From Burkholderia sp. (GTDB lineage: Bacteria > Pseudomonadota > Gammaproteobacteria > Burkholderiales > Burkholderiaceae): a stretch of DNA of 64,000 nt. The stretch covers positions 1-64,000 of the forward strand of contig JAIRVP010000016.1 in assembly GCA_031253835.1 (NCBI GenBank). The letters are read 5' to 3'. A program made the translations under genes and the position numbers. Within the stretch, counting starts at the first letter, position 1, and each line of letters opens with the position of its first letter. This document shows positions 8,812 to 17,643 of the stretch, in pieces. The notes under the pieces were generated by a model that was given only the letters and a program-made list of their open reading frames with translations, made no database searches and was not told where the DNA came from.

Positions 8812-9687
8812 TTACATCACGCCGAACTTGTGGAACCACTCGATCGAGCGCTTCCAGCTATCCTCGGCGTCGGCCTTCACATAGCTCGGCCGGTAGTCGG
8901 CGAAGAACGCGTGACCGGCATCCGGATACACGACGATCTCCGAATCGCGCCCGAGCTTCGAGTCGCTCGCCTGGATCGCCTTGCGCATGTTCGCGAGCGC
9001 GGCTTGCGTGATGATCGTATCCTTCTCGCCGTACAGCCCGAGCACCGGCACCTTCAGCGACGATGCGTGATCGACCGGGTTGAACGGCGTCATCTCGTCG
9101 GTCTTGCCTTCGACGAACCCGTACCACGCCACCGCTGCCCGCACGTGCGGGTTGTGTTCCGCATACAGCCACGCCTGGCGGCCGCCCCAGCAGAATCCCG
9201 CCACGCCGAGACGCGACAGGTCGCCGCCGTTCTTGCCGGCCCACGCGACCGTCGCATCGAGATCCTCGGTGACCTGCCGGTCCGGCACCTTGCTGACGAT
9301 GTTGTCGACGATCCCCTGGATCGTCGGATACTTCGACACGTTGCCCTGCCGCGCAAACAGGTCGGGCGCGATCGCGAGATAGCCGAGCTTTGCAAAGCGG
9401 CGGCAGATGTCGGCGATATGCGCATGCACCGCGAAGATCTCGTGAATCACGATGACGACCGGCAGGTTCGTCTTGTCGACCGGTTGCGCGCGATATGCCG
9501 GCACGCTCGCGTCGCCCGAGCGGATCTCGATGGTGTCGACGTCCAGCCCCGTGCTGTCGGTCGTGACCGTCTGCGCGGACACGGGCAGCACGGCCGCCGC
9601 GAAGGTGCCGCCCAGCGCAGCCTGCATGAACTTGCGGCGCGAGAACGGAACGTGGGGGACCAGGCTGTCGACTTCGGGTTTCAACAT
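8812..9687 (-). CDS. Tat-exported dienelactone hydrolase-family protein
   Basis: This 291-residue alpha/beta-hydrolase belongs to the dienelactone hydrolase family (PF01738). The nucleophile elbow is GFCWGG, with cysteine in place of serine as in classical dienelactone hydrolases. The acid lies in GEKDTI and the histidine in DAGHAFF. The N-terminus carries a twin-arginine signal, SRRKFMQAALGG (residues 16-27), followed by a hydrophobic segment ending VSAQ, so the folded enzyme is expected in the periplasm, unusual for enzymes of chlorocatechol breakdown. The ATG at 9687 has GAGGAG eight bases upstream. The substrate is not known. Confidence 0.88.
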   Translation of the reverse strand: MLKPEVDSLVPHVPFSRRKFMQAALGGTFAAAVLPVSAQTVTTDSTGLDVDTIEIRSGDASVPAYRAQPVDKTNLPVVIVIHEIFAVHAHIADICRRFAKLGYLAIAPDLFARQGNVSKYPTIQGIVDNIVSKVPDRQVTEDLDATVAWAGKNGGDLSRLGVAGFCWGGRQAWLYAEHNPHVRAAVAWYGFVEGKTDEMTPFNPVDHASSLKVPVLGLYGEKDTIITQAALANMRKAIQASDSKLGRDSEIVVYPDAGHAFFADYRPSYVKADAEDSWKRSIEWFHKFGVM

Positions 9688-10084
9688 GAATGCACTCCTC
9701 GATTGGGTGCCGCCGTCACGATTCTGGATGCGTATGACGGGGCATCGCGCCGGCGCGCGGCGCGGATGTCGCGGCGGTTGGCACCCCGCCGCAAGCGGAA
9801 ACCCGGACAAGATGCCCAATAATCCGTTGTCGCGTCAACTGTCAGATGTGTAAGACTCGATTACGGCGTGTTGCGCCGACCGCATCGATCGCCACGCAGA
9901 CGCCCGCTGGCAGCCCGTCGAATCATCGCGCCGCCCGTGTGTGCCGGTCGTCGTGACTCGGCCGGATGCTGGCGGATTGAAAAGAAAAACGCGCGGCCAA
10001 AATGGGCTCTCCCCGCAAACGACAACGGGCGGGGAATGTGCGTGACCTGCGCACTCCCCGCCCGCCCTGCCCGCGAACGCGCGG
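9688..10084. other. intergenic stretch between two leftward genes
   Basis: I see no gene in these 397 bases. They hold the ndh terminator hairpin near 10026-10064 and presumably the promoter of the hydrolase gene, but no sigma-70 pair stands out. Confidence 0.4.
10026..10064 (-). terminator. terminator-like hairpin after ndh
   Basis: CGGGCGGGGA...TGTGCG (10026-10042) pairs with CGCAC TCCCCGCCCG (10050-10064), leaving a two-base bulge. It starts about 20 bases past the ndh stop on the minus strand. The T-rich stretch comes only some 35 bases later, so rho-independent function is uncertain. Confidence 0.5.
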
Positions 10085-11428
10085 TCAGTGCAGCTTGACG
10101 CGCGGCAGCGTCGTGCGCCGCAGCCAGTGCGCGACCGTGTCGAGGATCATGCGCGGATAGCCGTGCAGCGCGGCGATGTGCATCCGGTACAGCGACATGT
10201 ACATGAAGCGTGCGAACAGCCCTTCGATCAGCATGTTGCCGCCGATCAGCCCGCCCATCAGGTTGCCGACCGCGCTGAAATGGCCGAGCGACACGAGCGA
10301 GCCCAGGTCGCGATACGTGAATTCCGGCAGCGGACGCCCTTCGAGCCGGCAGCCGATCGCCTTCAGCAGGAAGCTCGCCTGCTGGTGCGCGGCCTGCGCG
10401 CGCGGCGGCACGTTGCGCTCGTTGCCGGGCCATGCGCATGCCGCGCAATCGCCGAGCGCGAATATGTTGTCGTCGGTGAAGGTCTGCAGCGTGCGGCGCA
10501 CGTCGAGCTGGCCAAGCTTGTTGACCTGGAGCCCGTCGAGATTCGCGAGCACGGACGGCGCCTTGATGCCGGCGGCCCAGACCGTCAGGTCGGCACGCAC
10601 CGTCTTGCCGCTCGCCGTGTGGACGGCCCCGGGCGCCACTTCCGTCACGCGCTCGGCGAGCATCAGCCGCACGCCGATCTTTTCGAGCAGTTCGGCCGTC
10701 GCCGACGATACGCGCTCCGGCAACGCCGGGAGGATCCGCGGCCCCGATTCGATCAGCACGATACCGACGTCGTGCCGCGGATCGAGCTTGTGCAGCCCGT
10801 AGACCGACAACACCTGCGCGGTGTTGCGCAGCTCGGCGGACAGCTCGACGCCGGTGGCGCCGCCGCCGACGATCGCAACCTGAATGCGCGGCTCCGCCGC
10901 TTCACCCGATACGCCCGATGCAGCCGGCGCCGGGCTCTGGTGCTCGGCACGCATGCACGCGGCGATCAGCCGCTTGCGGAAACGCTCGGCCTCGCCCACC
11001 GTATCGAGCGCGATCGCGTTTTCCGCCGCACCCTGCACGCCGAAGAAGTGGGTCGTGCTGCCGATCGCGATCACGAGCGTGTCGTATTCCAGTTCGCGCG
11101 CCGGCAGCAGTTCCTCGCCGTCGCTGTCGTTGACCGGAGCGAGCGTGATGCGCTTCGCGGCGCGGTCGAGCCCGGTCAGCCCGCCCTGCTGGAACTCGAA
11201 GCCGTGCCAGCGCGCCTGCGCCGCGTATTCGAGCTCCTGCGTGAACGGGTCCATGCTGCCGGCCGCGACTTCGTGCAGCAGCGGTTTCCAGATGTGGGTC
11301 GGATTGCGGTCGACGAGCGTGACGAGCGCACGCGCGGGACGATTGCCGCGCGCGCCGTAACGGTCGCCGAGCCGCGTCGCCAGTTCCAGGCCACCCGCGC
11401 CTCCGCCTACGATGATGATCCGATGCAT
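10085..11428 (-). CDS. ndh: type II NADH:quinone oxidoreductase (NDH-2)
   Basis: NDH-2 passes electrons from NADH to quinone without pumping protons, on the inner face of the membrane. The 447-residue protein has an N-terminal FAD dinucleotide fold (IIIVGGGAGGLE, residues about 4-15), a second NAD-binding fold (VAIVGGGATGVELSAEL) and the late FAD motif DNIFALGDCAAC. The C-terminal 60 residues contain glycine- and aromatic-rich stretches (VGNLMGGLIGGNM) and an amphipathic end, fitting membrane attachment. The ATG at 11428 has AGGGGGA upstream and gives the conserved MHRIIIVGGG start. It stands alone on the minus strand; 279 bases separate it from polA. Confidence 0.93.
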   Translation of the reverse strand: MHRIIIVGGGAGGLELATRLGDRYGARGNRPARALVTLVDRNPTHIWKPLLHEVAAGSMDPFTQELEYAAQARWHGFEFQQGGLTGLDRAAKRITLAPVNDSDGEELLPARELEYDTLVIAIGSTTHFFGVQGAAENAIALDTVGEAERFRKRLIAACMRAEHQSPAPAASGVSGEAAEPRIQVAIVGGGATGVELSAELRNTAQVLSVYGLHKLDPRHDVGIVLIESGPRILPALPERVSSATAELLEKIGVRLMLAERVTEVAPGAVHTASGKTVRADLTVWAAGIKAPSVLANLDGLQVNKLGQLDVRRTLQTFTDDNIFALGDCAACAWPGNERNVPPRAQAAHQQASFLLKAIGCRLEGRPLPEFTYRDLGSLVSLGHFSAVGNLMGGLIGGNMLIEGLFARFMYMSLYRMHIAALHGYPRMILDTVAHWLRRTTLPRVKLH

Positions 11429-11707
11429 CTGATTCCCCCTTTGCGATTCGACACTGCTGCCGCCGGACGAGGCAAACACGATGCATTCGCACCGCCCGGT
11501 GGATTAACCGGTTCGGACATCATCGTTGTGCAGTTCGAAGCACTTCGATGCGCCCGGCCCCGGAACGCGGGGCGCGCCGCCCCGCGTCAATGACATGACT
11601 GACATGCATTGTCCGGGAGCTTGCGCGTTGACCACAAGCAAACCATCTCGATATTCAGCATCCCTGCAACAATATGCCGCGGGAAACGCGAACCGCACGG
11701 GGGTGCG

Positions 11708-14461
11708 TCAGTGTGCCTCTTCCCAGTTCGCGCCGGCACCCACTTCGGCGACCAGCGGCACCTTCAGCTTCGCGACGCCGCACATCATTTCCGGCAGTTT
11801 CTCGCGCACCAGCGACAGTTCTTCGTCGGGCACCTCGAGCACCAGTTCATCGTGCACCTGCATGATCATGCGCGACGCGAGCCGGTCGCGCGTGAGCCAG
11901 TCGTCCACCGCGATCATCGACAGCTTGATCAGGTCGGCGGCCGTGCCCTGCATCGGTGCGTTGATGGCCGCGCGCTCGGCCGCCTGGCGGCGCGGGCCGT
12001 TGCCGCCGTTGATCTCCGGCAGCCACAGGCGGCGACCGAAAACGGTTTCGACGTAGCCCTTCTCCTTCGCCACCGAACGCGTGTCTTCCATGTACTGCGC
12101 GACGCCCGGGTAGCGCGCGAAATAGCGGTCGATATAGAGCTTTGCCGCGTCGCGCGTGATGCCGAGGTTCGACGCGAGGCCGAACGCGCTCATCCCGTAG
12201 ATGAGCCCGAAGTTGATCACCTTCGCGATCCGGCGCTGGTCGGAATTGACTTCCAGCGGCGTCACGCCGAACACCTCGGCGGCCGTCGCGCGGTGGATGT
12301 CCTCGCCCTGCGAGAACGCGCGCAGCAGCGACGCGTCGCCCGAGATGTGCGCCATGATCCGCAGTTCGATCTGCGAATAGTCGGCCGACACGATCTTGTG
12401 GCCCGGCGACGCGATGAACGCCTCGCGAATGCGCCGGCCTTCGGCCGTGCGCACCGGAATGTTCTGAAGATTCGGATCGTTCGATGCAAGGCGGCCCGTC
12501 ACCGCGACGGCCTGCGCATAGTTCGTGTGCACGCGGCCCGTCGACGGGTTCACCATGCGCGGCAGCTTGTCCGTATAGGTCGACTTCAGCTTCGACAGCC
12601 CGCGATGCTCGAGCAGCAGCTTCGGCAGCGGGTAATCTTCCGCCAGCTTCTGCAGCACCTCTTCGTCGGTCGACGGCGCGCCGCTCGGCGTCTTCTTCAC
12701 GACGGGCAACTGCAGCTTCTCGAAGAAGATCTGCCCGATCTGCTTCGGCGAGCCGAGATTGAATTCGCCGCCGGCCAGTTCGTACGCCTGCGCTTCGAGC
12801 TCGATCAGGCGCGTCGCGATCTCGGTGCTCTGCGCCTGCAGGCGCGCATCGTCGATCAGCACGCCCGTGCGCTCCATCTTGCGCAGCACGAGCGAGACAG
12901 GCATCTCGATCTCGCGGTACACGCGCTCGAGGCCCGGTTCGCGCGCGACCTGCGGATACAGTGCGTGATGAAGCTGCAGCGTGATGTCCGCATCTTCGGC
13001 CGCGTATGCGGCAGCCTCCGCGAGCGCCACTTCGTCGAAGCCGATCTGCTTCGCGCCCTTGCCCGCGACGTCCTCGTACTTGATCGTCTTGACGCCCAGA
13101 TGACGCAGCGCGAGGCTGTCCATGTCGTGCGTGCGGTGCGATTCGACGACGTACGATTCGAGCAGCGTGTCGTGCTCGATGCCGTTCAGCGCGATGTCGT
13201 AGTTCGCGAGCACCTGTGCGTCGTACTTCAGGTGCTGGCCGACCTTCTTGCGATCGGCCGATTCGAGCCACGGCTTCAGGCGGGCGAGCACATCGTCGAT
13301 CGGCAGCTGCTCGGGCATGTCGGGGCCGCGGTGCGCGACCGGCAGGTAGGCAGCCTTGCCCGGCTCGACCGAGAACGACAGGCCGACGAGCCGCGCGAGC
13401 ATCGGGTCGAGCGCGGTCGTCTCGGTGTCGAACGCAGTGAGTGCGGCCGCATCGATCTTCGCGAACCACGCGTCGAACTGCTCCCAGGTCTGGATCGTGT
13501 CGTATTCGCGCACGATGTCGGCCGCCACCACCGGTGCCGGCTCGCCGTCCGGCGCATCGGCGCCGCCGCCTTCGGCCGGTGCGCTGTCGACTTCGCGCAG
13601 CCAGGTCTTGAAGCCGTAGCGCGCGAAGATGTCACGCATCAGGTCGCGCGCTTCGCCATCGCTCTTCAGCGACGCTTCGATCGACTCGAGATGCGGCGCG
13701 AGATCGCAGGCCGTCTCGACCGTCACGAGCGTGCGGCCGAGCGGCAGGAAATCGAGCGCGCGGCGCAGGTTGTCGCCGACCACGCCCTTGATCTCGCCCG
13801 CGTGCGCCATCACACCGTCGAGGCTGTCGTATTGCGCGAGCCATTTCACGGCCGTCTTCGGCCCGCACTTCTCGACGCCCGGCACGTTGTCGACGGTATC
13901 GCCGATCAGTGCGAGGTAGTCGATGATGCGCTCCGGCGGCACGCCGAACTTCGCGATCACGCCGTCGCGGTCGAGCGTCTCGTTGGTCATCGTGTTGACG
14001 AGCGTGACGTGGTCGGTCACGAGCTGCGCGAGATCCTTGTCGCCGGTCGACACGATCACGTTCATCCCGTGCCGTTCGGCTTCGCGCGCGAGCGTGCCGA
14101 TCACGTCGTCGGCCTCGACGCCTTCGACCATCAGCAGCGGCCAGCCGAGCGCACGCACGGCGCCGTGGATCGGCTCGACCTGCAACGCAAGATCGGGCGG
14201 CATCGACGGACGGTTTGCCTTATAGTCGGCATAAAGGTCGTCACGGAACGTCTTGCCCTTTGCATCGAACACGCAAGCGCTATACTCTGCACTGACTTCC
14301 TTGCGCATACGGCGCAGCATGTTGATGATTCCGTAGAGCGCTCCGGTCGGTTCCCCGCCAGGGCCACGCAAATCAGGCATCGCATGGTAAGCCCGATAGA
14401 GATAGCTCGAACCATCAACCAATAGCAGGGTCTTACCTTCCAGATTTCGTTCTTCAGGCAT
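11708..14461 (-). CDS. polA: DNA polymerase I
   Basis: PolA fills gaps and removes RNA primers during replication and repair. The 917-residue protein has all three modules: the 5'-3' exonuclease (LLLVDGSSYLYRAYHA near the start, FDAKGKTFRDDLY), a 3'-5' proofreading exonuclease that looks intact (AFDTETTALDPM), and the polymerase with motif A DYSQIELR, motif B RRIAKVINFGLIYGMSAFG and motif C QVHDELVLE. The conserved N-terminus fixes the start at 14461 (or three codons earlier at 14470). This is one base from the ATG of the divergent LOG-family gene, so the polA promoter and ribosome site must lie inside that gene. The ribosome site is weak. Confidence 0.97.
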   Translation of the reverse strand: MPEERNLEGKTLLLVDGSSYLYRAYHAMPDLRGPGGEPTGALYGIINMLRRMRKEVSAEYSACVFDAKGKTFRDDLYADYKANRPSMPPDLALQVEPIHGAVRALGWPLLMVEGVEADDVIGTLAREAERHGMNVIVSTGDKDLAQLVTDHVTLVNTMTNETLDRDGVIAKFGVPPERIIDYLALIGDTVDNVPGVEKCGPKTAVKWLAQYDSLDGVMAHAGEIKGVVGDNLRRALDFLPLGRTLVTVETACDLAPHLESIEASLKSDGEARDLMRDIFARYGFKTWLREVDSAPAEGGGADAPDGEPAPVVAADIVREYDTIQTWEQFDAWFAKIDAAALTAFDTETTALDPMLARLVGLSFSVEPGKAAYLPVAHRGPDMPEQLPIDDVLARLKPWLESADRKKVGQHLKYDAQVLANYDIALNGIEHDTLLESYVVESHRTHDMDSLALRHLGVKTIKYEDVAGKGAKQIGFDEVALAEAAAYAAEDADITLQLHHALYPQVAREPGLERVYREIEMPVSLVLRKMERTGVLIDDARLQAQSTEIATRLIELEAQAYELAGGEFNLGSPKQIGQIFFEKLQLPVVKKTPSGAPSTDEEVLQKLAEDYPLPKLLLEHRGLSKLKSTYTDKLPRMVNPSTGRVHTNYAQAVAVTGRLASNDPNLQNIPVRTAEGRRIREAFIASPGHKIVSADYSQIELRIMAHISGDASLLRAFSQGEDIHRATAAEVFGVTPLEVNSDQRRIAKVINFGLIYGMSAFGLASNLGITRDAAKLYIDRYFARYPGVAQYMEDTRSVAKEKGYVETVFGRRLWLPEINGGNGPRRQAAERAAINAPMQGTAADLIKLSMIAVDDWLTRDRLASRMIMQVHDELVLEVPDEELSLVREKLPEMMCGVAKLKVPLVAEVGAGANWEEAH

Positions 14462-14462
14462 T

Positions 14463-15221
14463 ATGAACAAGAGAAAAGTGATTCCGAGTCTGCGTTCGCT
14501 CGCAGATCAAGAACGCGCGACGGCCAAGAAGGCGCGCGCATCGTGGCAGATGTTCACGATTATGGCAGAGTTTATCGAGGCGACCGAGTACCTGTCGGAG
14601 ATCCGCCCGGCTGTCAGCATCTACGGTTCTGCCCGTCTCAAACCCGACACGCCGCACTACAAGCTCGCCGTGCAGATCGCGCGCAAGCTGTCCGACGCCG
14701 GCTTCGCCGTGATCTCCGGCGGCGGCCCCGGCATCATGGAAGCCGCGAACAAGGGCGCGCACGCCGGCAAGGCGCCGTCGGTCGGCCTGAACATCGAGCT
14801 GCCGCACGAGCAGGCCGGCAACCACTACCAGGACATCTCGCTGCGCTTCCGCCACTTCTTCACGCGCAAGGTCACGTTCGTGAAGAACTCGGATGCGGTG
14901 ATCGTGATGCCGGGCGGCTTCGGCACGCTCGACGAGCTGTCCGAAGTCCTCACGCTGATCCAGACGAAGAAGTCGCGCCTCGTGCCGATCATTCTCGTCG
15001 GCAGCGAATTCTGGAAGGGGCTGCTGCAGTGGTTCCGCGACCAGCTGATCCCGATGGGCCTGATCAACCCGGACGACATGAATCTGATGCAGGTGATCGA
15101 CGATCCCGACCAGGTGCTCGACGCCGTGCTCGCGTTCTACGAGGACAGCGGCGAAGAAGAAGGTTCGGACGACGACGATCATCCGCCGCGGCCCGAAGAA
15201 GACCGGATGTTCTATCTGTAA
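14463..15221 (+). CDS. LOG-family (TIGR00730) nucleoside-monophosphate phosphoribohydrolase-like protein
   Basis: The 252-residue protein carries the two LOG signatures, SGGGPGIMEAANKGA and PGGFGTLDE, in a Rossmann fold. LOG proteins cleave cytokinin-type or ordinary nucleoside monophosphates to release the base and ribose-5-phosphate. In bacteria lacking cytokinins the related PpnN group tunes nucleotide pools. This protein also has a basic N-terminal extension (MNKRKVIPSL, residues 1-30) and an acidic tail (EEEGSDDDD). The ATG at 14463 sits one base from the polA start on the other strand; internal ATGs at 14550 and 14562 are alternatives. The true substrate is unknown. Confidence 0.85.
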   Translation: MNKRKVIPSLRSLADQERATAKKARASWQMFTIMAEFIEATEYLSEIRPAVSIYGSARLKPDTPHYKLAVQIARKLSDAGFAVISGGGPGIMEAANKGAHAGKAPSVGLNIELPHEQAGNHYQDISLRFRHFFTRKVTFVKNSDAVIVMPGGFGTLDELSEVLTLIQTKKSRLVPIILVGSEFWKGLLQWFRDQLIPMGLINPDDMNLMQVIDDPDQVLDAVLAFYEDSGEEEGSDDDDHPPRPEEDRMFYL

Positions 15222-15612
15222 CGCATCCGTGGCAGCCGCCGGCCCGACGGCCGGCGTGCTGCCGGACAGGCGGCAGGCATCGCGACGCTGCGGCCTGTCG
15301 CACGTGACTTTGTAACGCGCTGTTAATCCTGCTTCGCGGCCGCGCGCTGTTGAATGTCAAATCCGCGCAGCCCACACGGTACGATGCGGAGTGACTGTCC
15401 GCACTCGCGGCCCGCCATTGTCAAATAGCGCAGGCGCATACCCGCGCCCCGCCGCTACCGGCCGGCAACCCTCCGTAATAAACCTGCCTCGCCTTTTCCG
15501 TCGCGTGCCCGCACACTGCATTGTGTCGGCGCGGCGTTCCCCCGGTGGAACGGTCCCCCTCGCTTCCATCGCGTCGTGCCGGCCTCTTCACAACGACATC
15601 ACGGAAAAGAAC
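15222..15612 (+). other. 391-bp stretch without a recognised gene
   Basis: An open frame reaching back to 15391 is the upstream extension of the next gene and lacks signs of coding. I see no clear promoter pair or hairpin of note. The promoter of the small exported protein presumably lies here. Confidence 0.35.
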
Positions 15613-15912
15613 ATGCAACGCTCGCTGATCGCCCTCGCTTTCGCCGGCCTCGGCCTTTCGCTGTCCGGCCTCGCTCACGCCGTCAACGTCGACGTCAACA
15701 TCGGCACGCCCGCACCGGTCGTCGTCGCGCCTGCGCCCGTCATCGTCGCTCCCGCGCCGGCCATCATCGTCGGCTGGCACGGCGACCGCTACTGGGACGG
15801 CCGCCGCTACTGGGAACGCCGCGAGTGGGAAGATCACCAGCGCTATCGCGGCCGTGACGATCGTCGCGGCTATCACTGCCCGCCGGGACACGCGAAGAAG
15901 GGCGAGTGCTGA
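15613..15912 (+). CDS. small exported protein of unknown function, proline/alanine-rich
   Basis: The 99-residue product begins with a clear Sec signal peptide (MQRSLIALAFAGLGLSLSGLAHA). Next come a short repeated stretch of the form VVVAPAP/VIVAPAP/AIIV and a basic, aromatic C-terminal half rich in Y, W, R and D (DRYWDGRRYWERREWED) that ends in two cysteines. Small proteins of this build are common in Burkholderia as periplasmic or surface proteins, but I do not recognise a characterised family. The ATG at 15613 has a GGAAAAGA stretch upstream and gives a well-formed signal peptide, which decides the start. A terminator follows. Confidence 0.75.
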   Translation: MQRSLIALAFAGLGLSLSGLAHAVNVDVNIGTPAPVVVAPAPVIVAPAPAIIVGWHGDRYWDGRRYWERREWEDHQRYRGRDDRRGYHCPPGHAKKGEC

Positions 15913-15937
15913 GCGACACCGCGCGTTCACCCGCTAC

Positions 15938-15983
15938 GCAAGGCCGTCCGCGCGCTTCGGCGCCGGGCGGCCTTGCTGCTTTT
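15938..15983 (+). terminator. terminator after the small exported protein
   Basis: GCAAGGCCGTCCG (15938-15950) pairs with CGGGCGGCCTTGC (15964-15975, one mismatch region) and is followed by TGCTTTT. It may also serve the convergent LysR gene. Confidence 0.75.
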
Positions 15984-16032
15984 AACGACGCGGCAGGCCG
16001 ATAAAAGCCCCGATCCTCGACAAAGCGCTCCG

Positions 16033-16965
16033 TCAAGCACGTGCGTCCGCAAACGAAAGCGGCTCGAGATCCGGATGCGTACCGAGCCGCGCAACGAGGA
16101 AATCCATCAGCAAGCGGTTCCTGCGCGGCAGATGCTCGCGCTGCGGCATGCACAGGTAGAGGCCATACCGGCAAGTGACGTGCCGGGTCAGCAGCGGCAC
16201 GAGACGTCCTTCGCGTACATGCTCATGAACCGAATAACCGAAGAACTGCCCGATCGCGGCACCGCTCAGCACCGTATCGAGTTCCGCGTCGATGTCGTTG
16301 GTCGCGATGAACGGATCGACCTGTTGCGTGCAAACCTGGCCGTCGACGAGGAATTCCCACGGAAACGGCTTGCCCGTGCGAGGGTACAGGAACGCCGTGC
16401 AACGATGCTCGCTCAGTGCGTCGATCGTCTGCGGTTCACCGTGGCGGCGCAAATACGCGGGCGCCGCGCAGACAATCAGTTGCAGCCCGGCAACGCGCCG
16501 CGCGATCAGCCCGCTGTCGGGCAGATCGCCCGTTCGAACCGCGATATCGATCCGCTGCTCGACGATGTCGGCCATGTCGTCGCTGACGATCAGCTCGGCC
16601 GTCATGCCCGGATGCCGGTCGCAGAACTCGCCGAGCAGCGGTGCGAGGAAACGCCGCGCCAGCGAGTAAGGCGCCGCGACGCGTAGCGTGCCGACCGCGT
16701 GCTCGCGCGCGTCGTCGAGCATGCGCAGAGCGGTCTCCAACTCCCCGACGGCGCCGCGGCACTGCGCGAGCAGGCGCTCGCCTTCGACCGTCAGCGCAAT
16801 CCGGTGTGTCGAACGCTGGAACAACCGGATATTCAGCAGGGCCTCCAGCGCGGCCACCTGCTTGCTGGCCGCCTGCGGCGTCATGCCCAGCTCGCGGGCA
16901 CCCGCGCTGATGCCGCCCGCGACTGCGACGCGGACGAACACCGACAGCGCCTTCAAACGATCCAT
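16033..16965 (-). CDS. LysR-family transcriptional regulator
   Basis: The 310-residue protein has a typical N-terminal winged helix (MDRLKALSVFVRVAVAGGISAGARELGMTP and AASKQVAALEALLNIRLFQRSTHRI read as successive segments) and a periplasmic-binding-protein-like effector domain from about residue 90. It most resembles the branch that controls divergent oxidoreductase genes. The ATG at 16965 gives the conserved opening. It diverges from the cupin-SDR-aldo/keto reductase unit, and a symmetrical element with T-N11-A spacing lies between them at 17027-17055. It therefore probably activates or represses that unit and itself. The inducer is unknown. Confidence 0.9.
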   Translation of the reverse strand: MDRLKALSVFVRVAVAGGISAGARELGMTPQAASKQVAALEALLNIRLFQRSTHRIALTVEGERLLAQCRGAVGELETALRMLDDAREHAVGTLRVAAPYSLARRFLAPLLGEFCDRHPGMTAELIVSDDMADIVEQRIDIAVRTGDLPDSGLIARRVAGLQLIVCAAPAYLRRHGEPQTIDALSEHRCTAFLYPRTGKPFPWEFLVDGQVCTQQVDPFIATNDIDAELDTVLSGAAIGQFFGYSVHEHVREGRLVPLLTRHVTCRYGLYLCMPQREHLPRRNRLLMDFLVARLGTHPDLEPLSFADARA

Positions 16966-17026
16966 TCGATGCTCCCGTCGAGCCGGGCACGCCCGGGCAT
17001 TCATCCATGGCGCCGCGACACCGCCC

Positions 17027-17055
17027 GGTCAAGTTGAATCGGTTTCAACCGGACC
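17027..17055. promoter_or_regulatory. candidate LysR operator
   Basis: An interrupted inverted repeat is centred on 17041: GGTC (17027-17030), GTTGAA (17033-17038), TTCAAC (17044-17049) and GACC (17052-17055) are all placed symmetrically. T35-N11-A47 fits the LysR box rule. It lies between the divergent LysR and cupin genes. Confidence 0.6.
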
Positions 17056-17129
17056 GGCGCTATGCGCGCGTCGTTCCGCTTCGCACAATGGCGCCGTCTT
17101 CAACGATCAGCCCGAACGGGCCGCTCACC

Positions 17130-17591
17130 ATGAAATTGCGCGCATTGTCCACCGCCTTCCGGGCCGCCGCCGTGGCCGCGTCGATCATCGCCGGTACGTC
17201 ATCGCCCGCGCTCGCGCAGGAAACCGGCGCGCCTGCCCGCACCGTCGAAACGGTACTGCTGCGAACCACGCACGCGTGGGACGGCTCGCCCTACCGCGCC
17301 TATCCGGCGGCGCGGCCGGAGGTGACGGTCGTACGCTACCGCATCCCGCCGCACGCCGTACTGCCGTGGCATACGCATCCGTCGATCAACATCGGCTACG
17401 TCCTGTCGGGGCATCTGACCGCCGTGCGCCGCAGCGACGGCAAGCGGCTGGCGCTCGGCCCCGGCGACGTGGTGCCGGAAATGGTCGACGGCGCCCATCG
17501 CGGCGAGACCGGCAGCGAGACCGCCGAGCTGATCGTGTTCTACGCAGGCACGCCCGGCACACCGCTGACGGTTCCGGACGGCGAAGACTGA
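17130..17591 (+). CDS. exported cupin-domain protein
   Basis: The 153-residue product has a Sec-type signal peptide (residues 1-30, ending SSPALAQ) and a single cupin barrel. Cupin motif 1 is seen as PPHAVLPWHTHPSINIGYVLSGH, here given as separate pieces PPHAVLPWHTHP and INIGYVLSG, with the metal-binding histidines. Motif 2 is around GPGDVVPEMVDGAHRG. Small periplasmic cupins of this type have no settled function and may be isomerases, dioxygenases or ligand sensors. The ATG at 17130 gives a good signal peptide, so I prefer it over the ATG at 17007. It is the first gene of the unit facing the LysR regulator, 52 bases ahead of the SDR gene. Confidence 0.82.
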   Translation: MKLRALSTAFRAAAVAASIIAGTSSPALAQETGAPARTVETVLLRTTHAWDGSPYRAYPAARPEVTVVRYRIPPHAVLPWHTHPSINIGYVLSGHLTAVRRSDGKRLALGPGDVVPEMVDGAHRGETGSETAELIVFYAGTPGTPLTVPDGED

Positions 17592-17643
17592 GCGCCGGCC
17601 TGTCGGCCGGCTGATTTCACCCTGGCGCGGAGCCCAGTACACC

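Noticed and set aside
11609..14425. A very long open frame antisense to polA
   Set aside because: Very GC-rich coding sequence produces long frames on the opposite strand. The frame has low-complexity arginine-rich composition and no domain, whereas polA is complete on the other strand.
11708..14461. Loss of proofreading in PolA, as in some bacterial polymerases
   Set aside because: The DTET motif of the 3'-5' exonuclease is present, so I see no reason to call it inactive.
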